Assembly: GCF_004797125.1 (NCBI RefSeq)
Contig: NZ_CP038810.1
Coordinates: forward strand, 186,001-250,000
Source of the DNA: Flavobacterium sangjuense
GTDB taxonomy: Bacteria > Bacteroidota > Bacteroidia > Flavobacteriales > Flavobacteriaceae
DNA: 64,000 nucleotides
Direction of reading: 5' to 3'
This document shows positions 46,308-54,271 of this stretch, in pieces. The notes beneath the pieces were generated by a model. That model had not been told where the DNA came from, did no database searches, and saw only the letters and a list, made by a program, of their open reading frames with translations. Position 1 is the stretch's first letter. Each line of letters begins with the position of its first letter. The translations under genes and the position numbers were made by a program.

Positions 46308-46985
46308 ATGAAAAAACTTATTTTAACATTCATTTTCGGAGCAGTGGCTCTTTCCTGCTCTAGTGACTCTTCAGGCACTAGTTTGTCTGACACGCCTGAT
46401 GCCAAAGCACAGTATGACGACAGTAGCTTTGGAATCTACAAAGGTGTTTTTGTAGGCTCAACAGGAACAGTTGAAGTTAATGTTTACAATAGTGGCGAAG
46501 CAGTTGCTACTTTAACAATTAATGGTTCTTCAAAAACGTATACAGCAGCCGAAAAGGTTGCCGAAGATTTTGCCATTACAGGATTGACATTTGTAAATGG
46601 GAGCAACTCTTTTGATTTTAACGTAAATGGAAATGGAACTTCTCCATCAGTCAGCAGTATAAATATCAGTGGACACGCTAATGCCAAAATTGATGTTATA
46701 AAAGAACTTTCCAATAGCCTAGTAAAATGTTATTTAGGTTCCTTTAACGGAGACAGTTCCGGAACGTTCAATATAATAATACAAGGAAGTTTCCTTTATG
46801 GCTTGGCTAAACCAAGCGACGATGATAGCTCTTTATTTTTAGATGGTGATATAACCGGAAATAACATTCTCGGTGAATTTGATAACGGAGCTTTTGTTGG
46901 TACCGTCGATGGAAACCGTATTAGCGGAACTTGGACCAATACTCTTTCAGAATCAGGAAGCTGGTCAGGAAATCGAAAACTTTAA
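46308..46985 (+). CDS. Lipoprotein of unknown function, paralogue of 50812-51489
   Basis: A 225-residue lipoprotein with lipobox ALSC, then SSDSSGTS. The body is beta-rich: FGIYKGVFVGSTGTVEVNV, NGSNSFDFNV, GNRISGTWTN, SGSWSGNRKL. It has the same length and layout as 50812-51489 (FGIYKGVFIGSSGT, NGSNSFDF, ISGHPNATIKVLKE, SGSWSGTRKL). The Ser/Asp run after Cys resembles a surface-export signal. Function unknown. It lies between two copies of the same terminator hairpin. Confidence 0.75.
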   Translation: MKKLILTFIFGAVALSCSSDSSGTSLSDTPDAKAQYDDSSFGIYKGVFVGSTGTVEVNVYNSGEAVATLTINGSSKTYTAAEKVAEDFAITGLTFVNGSNSFDFNVNGNGTSPSVSSINISGHANAKIDVIKELSNSLVKCYLGSFNGDSSGTFNIIIQGSFLYGLAKPSDDDSSLFLDGDITGNNILGEFDNGAFVGTVDGNRISGTWTNTLSESGSWSGNRKL

Positions 46986-47005
46986 AGGACTACCCTTTTT
47001 TATTT

Positions 47006-47038
47006 AACCCCAATTCAAAATTTTGAATTGGGGTTTTT
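47006..47038 (+). terminator. Repeated terminator hairpin, copy 2
   Basis: AACCCCAATTCAAAA / TTTTGAATTGGGGTT: perfect 15-base arms with a T-run, after the first lipoprotein. Confidence 0.9.
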
Positions 47039-47088
47039 GATTTCTAATACCTAGAATAGTTATATTTGAAATAATCAAACCAAAAACC

Positions 47089-50000
47089 ATGTCTTTCATC
47101 CTTTTCGTATTTGCCATTTGCATCGTTATACTTTTCATCAAATTATCGAATTTAAAAGATGAAACCAGTTTCTTAAAAAACATTCTAAAAAGACATGGTG
47201 AAGAAAATGATTCACTCAAAAAAGAAATTGAAGCCATCAAAAATAGTATTGAAGGAAAAACTATTCAGACAGAAAAAATAATTTCGCCAATAGCAGAAGA
47301 AGCTAAACCTATTGTAGAACCTATAGAAGAGATTGTTGAAGAGACCAAACCATACTTCACCCCTATTGCCGACGCCGATTTACCAGAGGAAGAACAGTCA
47401 ATTGAAATCCCAATTTTAAATTACGAAAGTCATCCGCTTCCTGTTTATGATAAACCAAAAGCGGAAAAAGCATACGAAGAAAGTGCCTTTTCAATATTTT
47501 TAAAGAAAGCCGAAAAACAATTTGCTGACAATTGGACCGGAATTTTGGGAACAGCGATTATGGTTCTTGGTATTGGATATTTGAGCATTTATACTGCGCT
47601 GAAAGTTTCACCGCTTTTTAGAATTTTGATATTATGGGCTTATGCCGGATTGCTGATTGGTTCTTATTATATTTTAAAGAAAAAGGAAAAATGGGAGAAA
47701 ACAGGATTATGGCTTCGAAGTGCCGGCGCGAGTTTGTTCTTGTTTGGTTGTTTTGGTGCGTCTCAAATTCCCGCGCTTTCATTTATAACCAATGATGTTG
47801 CAGGTTATTCTTTAATTGGAATTGGAATTGGACTCAATTTATTCATTGGATACATAATACGGCAACAGACATTTCTATCGTTGCATGTTATTTTGAGCAT
47901 GTTAATTTTATGTGTTATTCCCGAAAAGGTTTTGGCTACTTTTCTTTTAGCAGCCATAACAAGCGCCATTGGAATAGTTCTTTCCTATAAAGAAAAATGG
48001 GAGTATCACCTACTTGTGGTTATTATCGCTTTTATCATTTTTGACATTTGGTTCAACGCTCAGGGAACGGCTTTAACTGCTGCCGAAAATATATTTGCCA
48101 TAATCGGAATCATAACCGTTGCGGCAAGCTGTATGTTTATGCAATACCGAAGCGTTTATGAAAACACGCGTTTTGACAAAGCCGCTTTTATTACACATTT
48201 AACCAACTGGATTTTGTTTGCAACCGGCTTGATTTTACATTCAACCGGAAGTCATTTTAAGACTTTTGTTCTCTTTGGCGGAGCTGTTATTTGCTTCTTT
48301 ATGGCATTGAAAGCACGAAAGAAAAATGTTTTCTGGTTGTATCATTTAGACGGAATGGTTTCGTTTGTTTTGTGTGCGTTGAGCAGCATTATGTTAGTTG
48401 ATTGGAGCATAGGCGTTGATATTATTGCCTGTGTTTTATATATTCTTACGGTAGTTTGCTTATTTGTGGTTTACAAAGAAAAAGAAGTTTTGCTGCATAA
48501 AATTTTCCTTGGAATTAATCATGTTGTTGCTGTTGGATTGGTTTTCTTTTTGGCATTATTAAACAGCTATTCAATAGAAGCTGCCTATGTTACAAACGCA
48601 ACATTATCTATTTCGATTATTTCAATTACTGCTTTGCTTGTTACTGTTTACTCTAATATTAAAAAAGAATATATAGATGTCGATACCTTTTACTTAGACA
48701 AAACATTGAGCTTAAACGGATTGTTCTCGATAATCTCTTTTGCCATTTTGTTTTTAAATTGTAATAATAAGTTGCCAAATAATACTTTCTACTATCTTGT
48801 CATTTTTACAGCATTGCTTTGGTGCTTTTTGAGAAAAAAGTTCGAATCAAATACGTTTGACATTGGACGAATAATCTTTTTCGTTTCAAGTATTATAGTC
48901 GGAATTATTTTAATTGCAACCCAAAAAGAAACCTATTCCGATTGGACTTTTGCTTTGGGATTATCTGTAGTCATAGCTTTTAACTGGACTGAAAAACAAT
49001 TTTACGAAGACATGGTTGCCATCCGATTTATTTCTATAGTAGGAATGAACGCTTTATTACTATTTGTTTCTTATAAATATTTACTCGATCACGAAATCGT
49101 CTATACGTTTACTTTGTTAGTGTTTGCCATTTTGAATCACGAATTTTTATGGTTTAATTTCAAAAGGAAATCACTTATAGCGGATAATCAAATTATGCTT
49201 TATGTAGCGTATTTTTTCTTTGTTATCACCGCAAGTATATTGCTCTTATTCAATAGCCCTTACTTAACCAATCCGGAAATTGGATTAAGCTGTTTGGGAA
49301 TTTCGGTTGTTGAAACTTATGTATTGTTTGCCAAAAGAATAAAAAGCAAATCCGACGAAACTATTATTGGCTGGGGGAATTTCAATTTGCTGAATTCAGA
49401 GTTTTTGATTTTTAACGCTTTAGTTTTTGGCTTTTCTTGTCTGCAAATTGAATTTACCGCCATTTATTTAACTGCAATCGCTGTGCTAATGTTCATCGGA
49501 TTTCAAAAGCTGGAAGAATTCAAACGTTATAATAATTATTCGTTTTTACTGCTAATTGGAAGCATTGTTTTGACAATCTATATTGCTATTGATAAGGTTG
49601 ACTTAGTTAATAAAAATATGCTTTATATAACACAGGTTATAAGCATTTTGGTTTCTATAGTTTATGGCTATTTACAGTCCAAACCTCAGGATAAAAAAGG
49701 TAAAAAGTTCAGTATTGCATTGCCTTATGTTCAAAATGCTTGGATAATAATTTTACTCTTTATCCAAGTTCAATTAAGTTATTTGCCATTATTATTTATG
49801 ATTTTGGCCTTAATCAATTTTTGGCTGGTTGCTGCTGAAAAAATCAAGATCAAATTCCATTTTGCACCAAAGGTTGCCCTATTAGCCATTATAATTTCCG
49901 TTTATTACAGCCTTGACAAATTGAATAATTTCGGTTGGTTAGATTGGATTTTACAACTTGGAAGCGTTATTTTAGGATTGGTATTAGTCATTCTTTTAAA

Positions 50001-50640
50001 CAAAAAAGAAACTATAGATTCATTGAAATCAAACTACCAAATTGTATTAAATGTTTGGTTGTCTATCATCATGTTTTCGCAATTGGAACACAAATGGCTG
50101 CCAATATACTGGGCTTCGATTGCCATTGTAAATCTGTATTTATATCACAAAAAAATCAGCAAGGAAAAGAACATCAGCATCGTTTATTATTTGTTAGCCA
50201 ATTTGCATTTGGGCTTTTTGAGTTTTAATTTTTATGAATCAAAATTCCTGGCGGTTTATATTTTAATATTTTCGCTTTTGGCGGTTTATATTTATTTGGC
50301 TTACAAATGGCTCGAAGAATATAAACTCAAAAACAGTTTGCTGATTTATCCGGCAACACTAAGTATTGGCTTTTTCTTATATTTAACTTTCGATAAAGGA
50401 ATTCTAACTTTCTTCTGGATTTTAGAAGCATTAGGATTATTGATTTTAGGGATTTTGCTAAAAGAGAAATACTTTAGATATGTTTCACTTTCATTGGTTG
50501 GATTGTGCGTCGTTCGTTTAATGTTCTTCGATTTATCAAATACTGATTTTCTAATCAGAGCCTTGGTCTTACTCGGTGTTGGAGTGGTTCTAATTATAAT
50601 GAACAGTTTATTCAAAAAATACAAAGACCGATTTGATTAA
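47089..50640 (+). CDS. Giant DUF2339 multi-pass membrane protein
   Basis: An 1183-residue protein. A short N-terminal hydrophobic segment (1-20) is followed by a coiled-coil and acidic region (about 20-125) and then some thirty hydrophobic segments to residue 1175. The motif ADNWTGILGTAIMVLGIGYLSIYTALKV and the closing WILEALGLLILGILLKEKYFR mark the DUF2339 family. No enzymatic motif is seen; transport or envelope-sensing roles have been guessed for this family. It stands between the two paralogous lipoproteins, but each gene has its own terminator. Confidence 0.85.
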   Translation: MSFILFVFAICIVILFIKLSNLKDETSFLKNILKRHGEENDSLKKEIEAIKNSIEGKTIQTEKIISPIAEEAKPIVEPIEEIVEETKPYFTPIADADLPEEEQSIEIPILNYESHPLPVYDKPKAEKAYEESAFSIFLKKAEKQFADNWTGILGTAIMVLGIGYLSIYTALKVSPLFRILILWAYAGLLIGSYYILKKKEKWEKTGLWLRSAGASLFLFGCFGASQIPALSFITNDVAGYSLIGIGIGLNLFIGYIIRQQTFLSLHVILSMLILCVIPEKVLATFLLAAITSAIGIVLSYKEKWEYHLLVVIIAFIIFDIWFNAQGTALTAAENIFAIIGIITVAASCMFMQYRSVYENTRFDKAAFITHLTNWILFATGLILHSTGSHFKTFVLFGGAVICFFMALKARKKNVFWLYHLDGMVSFVLCALSSIMLVDWSIGVDIIACVLYILTVVCLFVVYKEKEVLLHKIFLGINHVVAVGLVFFLALLNSYSIEAAYVTNATLSISIISITALLVTVYSNIKKEYIDVDTFYLDKTLSLNGLFSIISFAILFLNCNNKLPNNTFYYLVIFTALLWCFLRKKFESNTFDIGRIIFFVSSIIVGIILIATQKETYSDWTFALGLSVVIAFNWTEKQFYEDMVAIRFISIVGMNALLLFVSYKYLLDHEIVYTFTLLVFAILNHEFLWFNFKRKSLIADNQIMLYVAYFFFVITASILLLFNSPYLTNPEIGLSCLGISVVETYVLFAKRIKSKSDETIIGWGNFNLLNSEFLIFNALVFGFSCLQIEFTAIYLTAIAVLMFIGFQKLEEFKRYNNYSFLLLIGSIVLTIYIAIDKVDLVNKNMLYITQVISILVSIVYGYLQSKPQDKKGKKFSIALPYVQNAWIIILLFIQVQLSYLPLLFMILALINFWLVAAEKIKIKFHFAPKVALLAIIISVYYSLDKLNNFGWLDWILQLGSVILGLVLVILLNKKETIDSLKSNYQIVLNVWLSIIMFSQLEHKWLPIYWASIAIVNLYLYHKKISKEKNISIVYYLLANLHLGFLSFNFYESKFLAVYILIFSLLAVYIYLAYKWLEEYKLKNSLLIYPATLSIGFFLYLTFDKGILTFFWILEALGLLILGILLKEKYFRYVSLSLVGLCVVRLMFFDLSNTDFLIRALVLLGVGVVLIIMNSLFKKYKDRFD

Positions 50641-50646
50641 AAAACA

Positions 50647-50680
50647 AACCCCAATTCAAGATTTTGAGTTGGGGTTTTTT
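50647..50680 (+). terminator. Repeated terminator hairpin, copy 3
   Basis: AACCCCAATTCAAGATTTTGAGTTGGGGTT plus T-run, after the DUF2339 gene. It differs from copy 1 by one base in the loop. Confidence 0.9.
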
Positions 50681-50811
50681 ATTCCTGAACAGAATATAAA
50701 ATATCGTCTTACTATTAAACGATTTTTTTGACTTTTAAACGGCATTGATAATTATTTTGAATAAAAAATAAATATCTTTAAGTTAACTAACCCAATTAAA
50801 ACCAATTTATT

Positions 50812-51489
50812 ATGAAAAAATTATTTTTTATCCTTTTCGTGGGAGTATTTACATTTTCGTGTTCAAGTGACGATTCTTCCGGACCAGCATTATCAGACAC
50901 ACCACAAGCCAAAGTAGAATTTGACAACAGTAATTTTGGTATCTATAAAGGTGTATTTATAGGTTCATCAGGAACCGTTCTGATTAATATTAATAATGAC
51001 GGATTTTTGGAGGCAATTTTAAAAATTGGTGGATCTACTTCAATCTATACTTCGACCGAAACTGCTACTTTAAATTCTGCTATGGCAGGATTGACATTCA
51101 CCAATGGAAGTAATTCTTTCGATTTTAGCGTCACTGCTAATGGCGGAGACCCGACAGTCAGCAATATAAGCATAAGCGGACACCCTAATGCCACAATAAA
51201 AGTGCTAAAAGAATTTCATAACGTTTTAGCCAAAGTATATTTAGGTAGTTATAGCGGTGACGATTCAGGCACATTCAATGTCGTTATAGTGGACGATGTT
51301 ATTAATGGGTGTGCGGGGTCAAGTGAAAGTGGTACCGTTAATGTAAATGGCTCATACATAGGCACTTCTTTAACAGGGACATTTGAGGGTGGCGGCTTCT
51401 CCGGAACAAGTAGCGGTAATCGCATAAGTGGATCTTGGGTAAACGATCTTGGTGAAAGCGGCAGCTGGTCAGGTACAAGAAAGTTATAA
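50812..51489 (+). CDS. Lipoprotein of unknown function, paralogue of 46308-46985
   Basis: A 225-residue lipoprotein with lipobox TFSC, then SSDDSSG. The same core as the gene at 46308 (FGIYKGVFIGSSGTV, NGSNSFDFSV, YLGSYSGDDSGTFNVV, NRISGSWVND, ESGSWSGTRKL) shows an ancient duplication. A TATCTTTA box lies about 38 bases before the ATG. Function unknown; a perfect palindromic terminator follows. Confidence 0.75.
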   Translation: MKKLFFILFVGVFTFSCSSDDSSGPALSDTPQAKVEFDNSNFGIYKGVFIGSSGTVLININNDGFLEAILKIGGSTSIYTSTETATLNSAMAGLTFTNGSNSFDFSVTANGGDPTVSNISISGHPNATIKVLKEFHNVLAKVYLGSYSGDDSGTFNVVIVDDVINGCAGSSESGTVNVNGSYIGTSLTGTFEGGGFSGTSSGNRISGSWVNDLGESGSWSGTRKL

Positions 51490-51515
51490 TTTTATAAATC
51501 ACTCATAATAATAAT

Positions 51516-51547
51516 AAATCTACTTCAAGCTTGAAGTAGATTTTTTT
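51516..51547 (+). terminator. Palindromic terminator
   Basis: Perfect 14-base arms AAATCTACTTCAAG / CTTGAAGTAGATTT followed by a T-run. Confidence 0.9.
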
Positions 51548-51646
51548 ATGTTATTTCCTTGTCTGATTATAGATAAATTTAAAAAATGTTATTAAATTGT
51601 AACTTTTTTAAAATTGTAACGTACAACCACTTGAACACTTTAAAGT

Positions 51647-51653
51647 AAAGGAG
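51647..51653 (+). promoter_or_regulatory. Strong Shine-Dalgarno of rpoD
   Basis: AAAGGAG with 8 bases to the ATG, complementary to the CUCCUUU 3' end of 16S rRNA. Most genes in this window have A-rich leaders without any such match. Confidence 0.75.
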
Positions 51654-51661
51654 ACAAATTA

Positions 51662-52525
51662 ATGAGACAGCTCAAAATCACCAAGCAGGTAACTAATCGT
51701 GAAACTGCTTCCCTAGACAAGTACCTACAAGAAATTGGAAAAGTTGACTTAATTACTGCAGATGAAGAAGTAGAGTTAGCACAAAAGATTAAAGCCGGAG
51801 ATCAAAGAGCGTTAGAAAAATTGACAAAAGCCAATTTACGTTTCGTGGTTTCTGTTGCTAAACAATACCAAAATCAAGGTTTGACGCTTCCCGATTTGAT
51901 TAACGAAGGAAATTTAGGTTTGATTAAAGCGGCACAACGTTTTGATGAAACTCGTGGTTTCAAATTCATTTCATATGCCGTTTGGTGGATTCGTCAATCT
52001 ATTCTTCAGGCTTTAGCAGAACAATCTCGTATCGTTCGATTGCCTTTGAATAAAATTGGTTCTATCAATAAAATCAACAAGATGTACGCTTTGTTAGAGC
52101 AATCTAACGAACGTCCGCCAAGTGCTGAAGAAATTGCAAAAGAACTTGATATGACTGTAAATGATGTAAAAGAGTCTATGAAAAACTCTGGTCGTCATTT
52201 GTCAATGGATGCACCTCTTGTAGAAGGAGAAGATTCTAACCTTTATGACGTTTTACGTTCTGGTGAATCTCCAAACCCGGATAGAGAATTAATACACGAA
52301 TCATTGCGTACCGAAATTGAGCGTTCTTTAGAAACATTAACACCAAGAGAAGCAGATGTTGTACGTTTGTACTTTGGTTTAGGTGACCAACATCCAATGA
52401 CTTTAGAAGAAATTGGAGAAACTTTCGATTTAACTCGTGAGCGTGTTCGTCAAATTAAAGAAAAAGCAATCCGTAGATTAAAACATACTTCCAGAAGTAA
52501 AATATTAAAAACATATTTAGGTTAA
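51662..52525 (+). CDS. rpoD: Primary sigma factor RpoD (Bacteroidota type)
   Basis: A 287-residue sigma-70 family factor lacking region 1.1, as usual in Bacteroidota. Region 1.2 ([18 protein letters not shown]), region 2 ([22 protein letters not shown] and [15 protein letters not shown], region 2.3-2.4), region 3 and region 4 ([36 protein letters not shown]) are all clear. It recognises the TTG / TAnnTTTG promoters seen throughout the window. A strong Shine-Dalgarno precedes it. Confidence 0.97.
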   Translation: MRQLKITKQVTNRETASLDKYLQEIGKVDLITADEEVELAQKIKAGDQRALEKLTKANLRFVVSVAKQYQNQGLTLPDLINEGNLGLIKAAQRFDETRGFKFISYAVWWIRQSILQALAEQSRIVRLPLNKIGSINKINKMYALLEQSNERPPSAEEIAKELDMTVNDVKESMKNSGRHLSMDAPLVEGEDSNLYDVLRSGESPNPDRELIHESLRTEIERSLETLTPREADVVRLYFGLGDQHPMTLEEIGETFDLTRERVRQIKEKAIRRLKHTSRSKILKTYLG

Positions 52526-52580
52526 TCCTAATAACGACAACAACAGTCTGATTAACTGTTCGTTTTTTGATTGATGATTG

Positions 52581-52606
52581 AAACTCCGGCTGATTACCGG
52601 AGTTTT
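52581..52606 (+). terminator. Terminator after rpoD
   Basis: AAACTCCGG / CCGGAGTTT with a 7-base loop and a T-rich tail. Confidence 0.85.
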
Positions 52607-52614
52607 ACTTTTTA

Positions 52615-52726
52615 TGTCATTGCGAAGAACGAAGCAATCTCATCACCTGTTTTGGGCGTGCCCCTTTGGGTCAGGCTTTCTGCAGTGCATGGCACTGCTG
52701 CCAATCCTTCACGCAATCTCCGGTAA
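52615..52726. repeat. Dispersed GC-rich intergenic repeat
   Basis: GTCATTGCGAAGAACGAAGCAATCTC at the start and CAATCCTTCACGCAATCTCCGG at the end form an imperfect inverted repeat around GGGCGTGCCCCTTTGGG. This resembles a repeat family I know from many Bacteroidota genomes. It inflates the open frame in front of rpe, but the rpe promoter lies downstream of it. Recognition is from memory. Confidence 0.6.
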
Positions 52727-52741
52727 AACGGAAACTTTTTC

Positions 52742-52749
52742 TATCTTTG
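52742..52749 (+). promoter_or_regulatory. -7 box of rpe
   Basis: TATCTTTG ends 23 bases before the rpe ATG at 52773, fixing the start downstream of the repeat. Confidence 0.7.
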
Positions 52750-52772
52750 CACCAACAACACAAAACTACAAA

Positions 52773-53435
52773 ATGAAGAATACTATTATTGCACCTTCTG
52801 TTCTTGCTGCTGATTTTGCCAATCTGCAACGCGATATCGAAATGATTAATGCAAGCCAAGCCGACTGGTTTCATATTGATATTATGGATGGTGTTTTTGT
52901 TCCGAATATTTCGTTCGGAATGCCAGTTCTAGAAGCAATAACAAAGCATGCAAAAAAAACCATCGATGTCCATTTGATGATTGTTGATCCTGACAGATAC
53001 ATCAAGACTTTTGCGGCATTAGGTTCAAATGTTTTAACAGTTCACTACGAAGCCTGCACGCATTTACACAGAACTTTACAAGCAATAAAAGCAGAAGGCA
53101 TGAAAGCCGGTGTCGCGCTTAATCCCCATACCAGTATTGATTTATTAGAAGACGTGATAAATGATATTGATATGGTTTGCATAATGAGCGTTAATCCTGG
53201 TTTTGGTGGGCAATCTTTTATTGAAAATACCTATTCCAAAATTGAAAAACTAAAAGCATTGATCAATAGAAAAAACGCTTCAACATTAATTGAAATTGAT
53301 GGTGGCGTTACCGATAAAAATGCTGCCCAATTGGTAAAAGCCGGTGCAGATGTACTTGTGGCTGGGAATTTTGTTTTTAAAGCTGCAAATCCAACACAAA
53401 CGATTAGTGATTTAAAGCAGTTGACAAGTTTCTAA
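52773..53435 (+). CDS. rpe: Ribulose-phosphate 3-epimerase
   Basis: 220 residues from the ATG at 52773; 65 upstream in-frame codons are repeat DNA. The TIM-barrel signatures are clear: APSVLAADFANL, WFHIDIMDGVFVPN with the metal-binding His and Asp, DVHLMI, MSVNPGFGGQSF, and EIDGGV. It interconverts ribulose-5-phosphate and xylulose-5-phosphate in the pentose-phosphate pathway. Monocistronic with its own promoter and terminator. Confidence 0.97.
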   Translation: MKNTIIAPSVLAADFANLQRDIEMINASQADWFHIDIMDGVFVPNISFGMPVLEAITKHAKKTIDVHLMIVDPDRYIKTFAALGSNVLTVHYEACTHLHRTLQAIKAEGMKAGVALNPHTSIDLLEDVINDIDMVCIMSVNPGFGGQSFIENTYSKIEKLKALINRKNASTLIEIDGGVTDKNAAQLVKAGADVLVAGNFVFKAANPTQTISDLKQLTSF

Positions 53436-53453
53436 TCCGAAAAATAATTAAAT

Positions 53454-53483
53454 AAATAAGCCAGAATTTCTTCTGGCTTATTT
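53454..53483. terminator. Terminator after rpe
   Basis: Perfect 13-base arms AAATAAGCCAGAA / TTCTGGCTTATTT; probably bidirectional. Confidence 0.85.
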
Positions 53484-53485
53484 AT

Positions 53486-53502
53486 GTGACCCCGGCAGGG
53501 TT
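53486..53502 (-). repeat. Copy of the tRNA-Arg 3' end
   Basis: 17 bases identical to 53600-53616, the 3' acceptor and T-arm part of the neighbouring tRNA-Arg plus one trailer base. The next few bases upstream are also similar. It lies 114 bases past the tRNA 3' end. It may be an attachment-site scar or a partial tRNA duplication. Confidence 0.8.
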
Positions 53503-53540
53503 GACTCCGTCTTCCCTGACAAAGCTCCGCTTTGAAAATA

Positions 53541-53590
53541 AGAAAGTAAAGAAAATGCTCAAATGAGTTTGGACATTTTCTTTACTCTCT
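53541..53590 (-). terminator. Long hairpin downstream of tRNA-Arg
   Basis: Perfect 12-base arms GTAAAGAAAATG (53546-53557) and CATTTTCTTTAC (53574-53585), extendable by five more bases with one mismatch. It follows the tRNA 3' end on the minus strand. Confidence 0.7.
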
Positions 53591-53600
53591 TGTTTATTCG

Positions 53601-53674
53601 TGACCCCGGCAGGGTTCGAACCTGCAACCATCAGAGCCGAAATCTGATATTCTATCCAGTTGAACTACGGAGCC
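53601..53674 (-). tRNA. tRNA-Arg (TCG)
   Basis: A 74-base cloverleaf. The acceptor stem GGCTCCG pairs with CGGGGTC including two wobbles, the anticodon stem is TCAGA / TCTGA, and the loop TTTCGGC gives anticodon TCG (codon CGA). The T loop is TTCGAAC. CCA is not encoded. It begins 11 bases after the YqeY-like gene stop on the same strand, so it may be on that transcript. Confidence 0.93.
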
Positions 53675-53685
53675 TTTTTAGATTG

Positions 53686-54135
53686 TTATACTAAAAGTTT
53701 TTTAACGATAGTCGAAATGGTTTTCCCTTCTGCACTTCCACCAATTTGCGCTGAAGCCAATCCCATAACTTTTCCCATTGAAGCAATTCCGGATGCTCCG
53801 GTTTCTGCAATGATTTTAGCAATGACTGCTTCAACTTCTGCTTCTGAAAGTTGGGCCGGAAGGAATTTTTCGATTACGGCAATTTGTGCCAATTCAGGTT
53901 CTGCTAAATCAGGACGATTTTGTGTAGTGAAAATCGAAGCGCTGTCTTTACGCATCTTTACCAATTTCTGTAATATTTTGATTTCGTCAGCTTCTGTAAT
54001 TTCTTCTTTAGAACCTGTAGCGGTTTGCGCTAATAAAAGTTCTGATTTGATGGCTCTCAATGCTTCTAACGCAACGGTGTCTTTGGCACGCATTGCATTT
54101 TTCATTTCGTCCATTATTTTGGTTGATAAACTCAT
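53686..54135 (-). CDS. GatB/YqeY domain protein
   Basis: A 149-residue protein spanning the YqeY family: MSLSTKIMDEMKNAMRAKDTVALEALRAIKSE and a C-terminal ASMGKVMGLASAQIGG with SEGKTIS. The family shares the tail domain of GatB, which binds tRNA in the amidotransferase, but the role of the free form is not settled. It lies between ftsZ and tRNA-Arg on the same strand; the terminator after ftsZ suggests separate transcription. Confidence 0.9.
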   Translation of the reverse strand: MSLSTKIMDEMKNAMRAKDTVALEALRAIKSELLLAQTATGSKEEITEADEIKILQKLVKMRKDSASIFTTQNRPDLAEPELAQIAVIEKFLPAQLSEAEVEAVIAKIIAETGASGIASMGKVMGLASAQIGGSAEGKTISTIVKKLLV

Positions 54136-54210
54136 ATTCCGGATTTTTAGATTATTAGACTTCTTATATTTTTAGATGAATTTGCTTCCCTAAAAAGTTT
54201 CGCGAAGTTA

Positions 54211-54246
54211 AAAAAAATAACCCGAAAATCATAAAGACTTTCGGGC
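54211..54246 (-). terminator. Terminator at the end of the dcw cluster
   Basis: CCCGAAA (54221-54227) / TTTCGGG (54239-54245) stem with a T-run when read on the minus strand, 26 bases after the ftsZ stop. Confidence 0.85.
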
Positions 54247-54271
54247 TAAAGATCAAGGGGTTATCTGTAGA

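Noticed and set aside
52578..52772. 65-codon upstream extension of rpe
   Set aside because: Encoded by the intergenic repeat and upstream of the TATCTTTG box.
53486..53502. Second full tRNA gene
   Set aside because: Only the 3' end is present; no anticodon or D arm follows.
53660..54175. 171-codon frame opposite the YqeY-like gene
   Set aside because: It overlaps the tRNA and the true YqeY gene, and its translation is low-complexity Ser/Ala/Ile.
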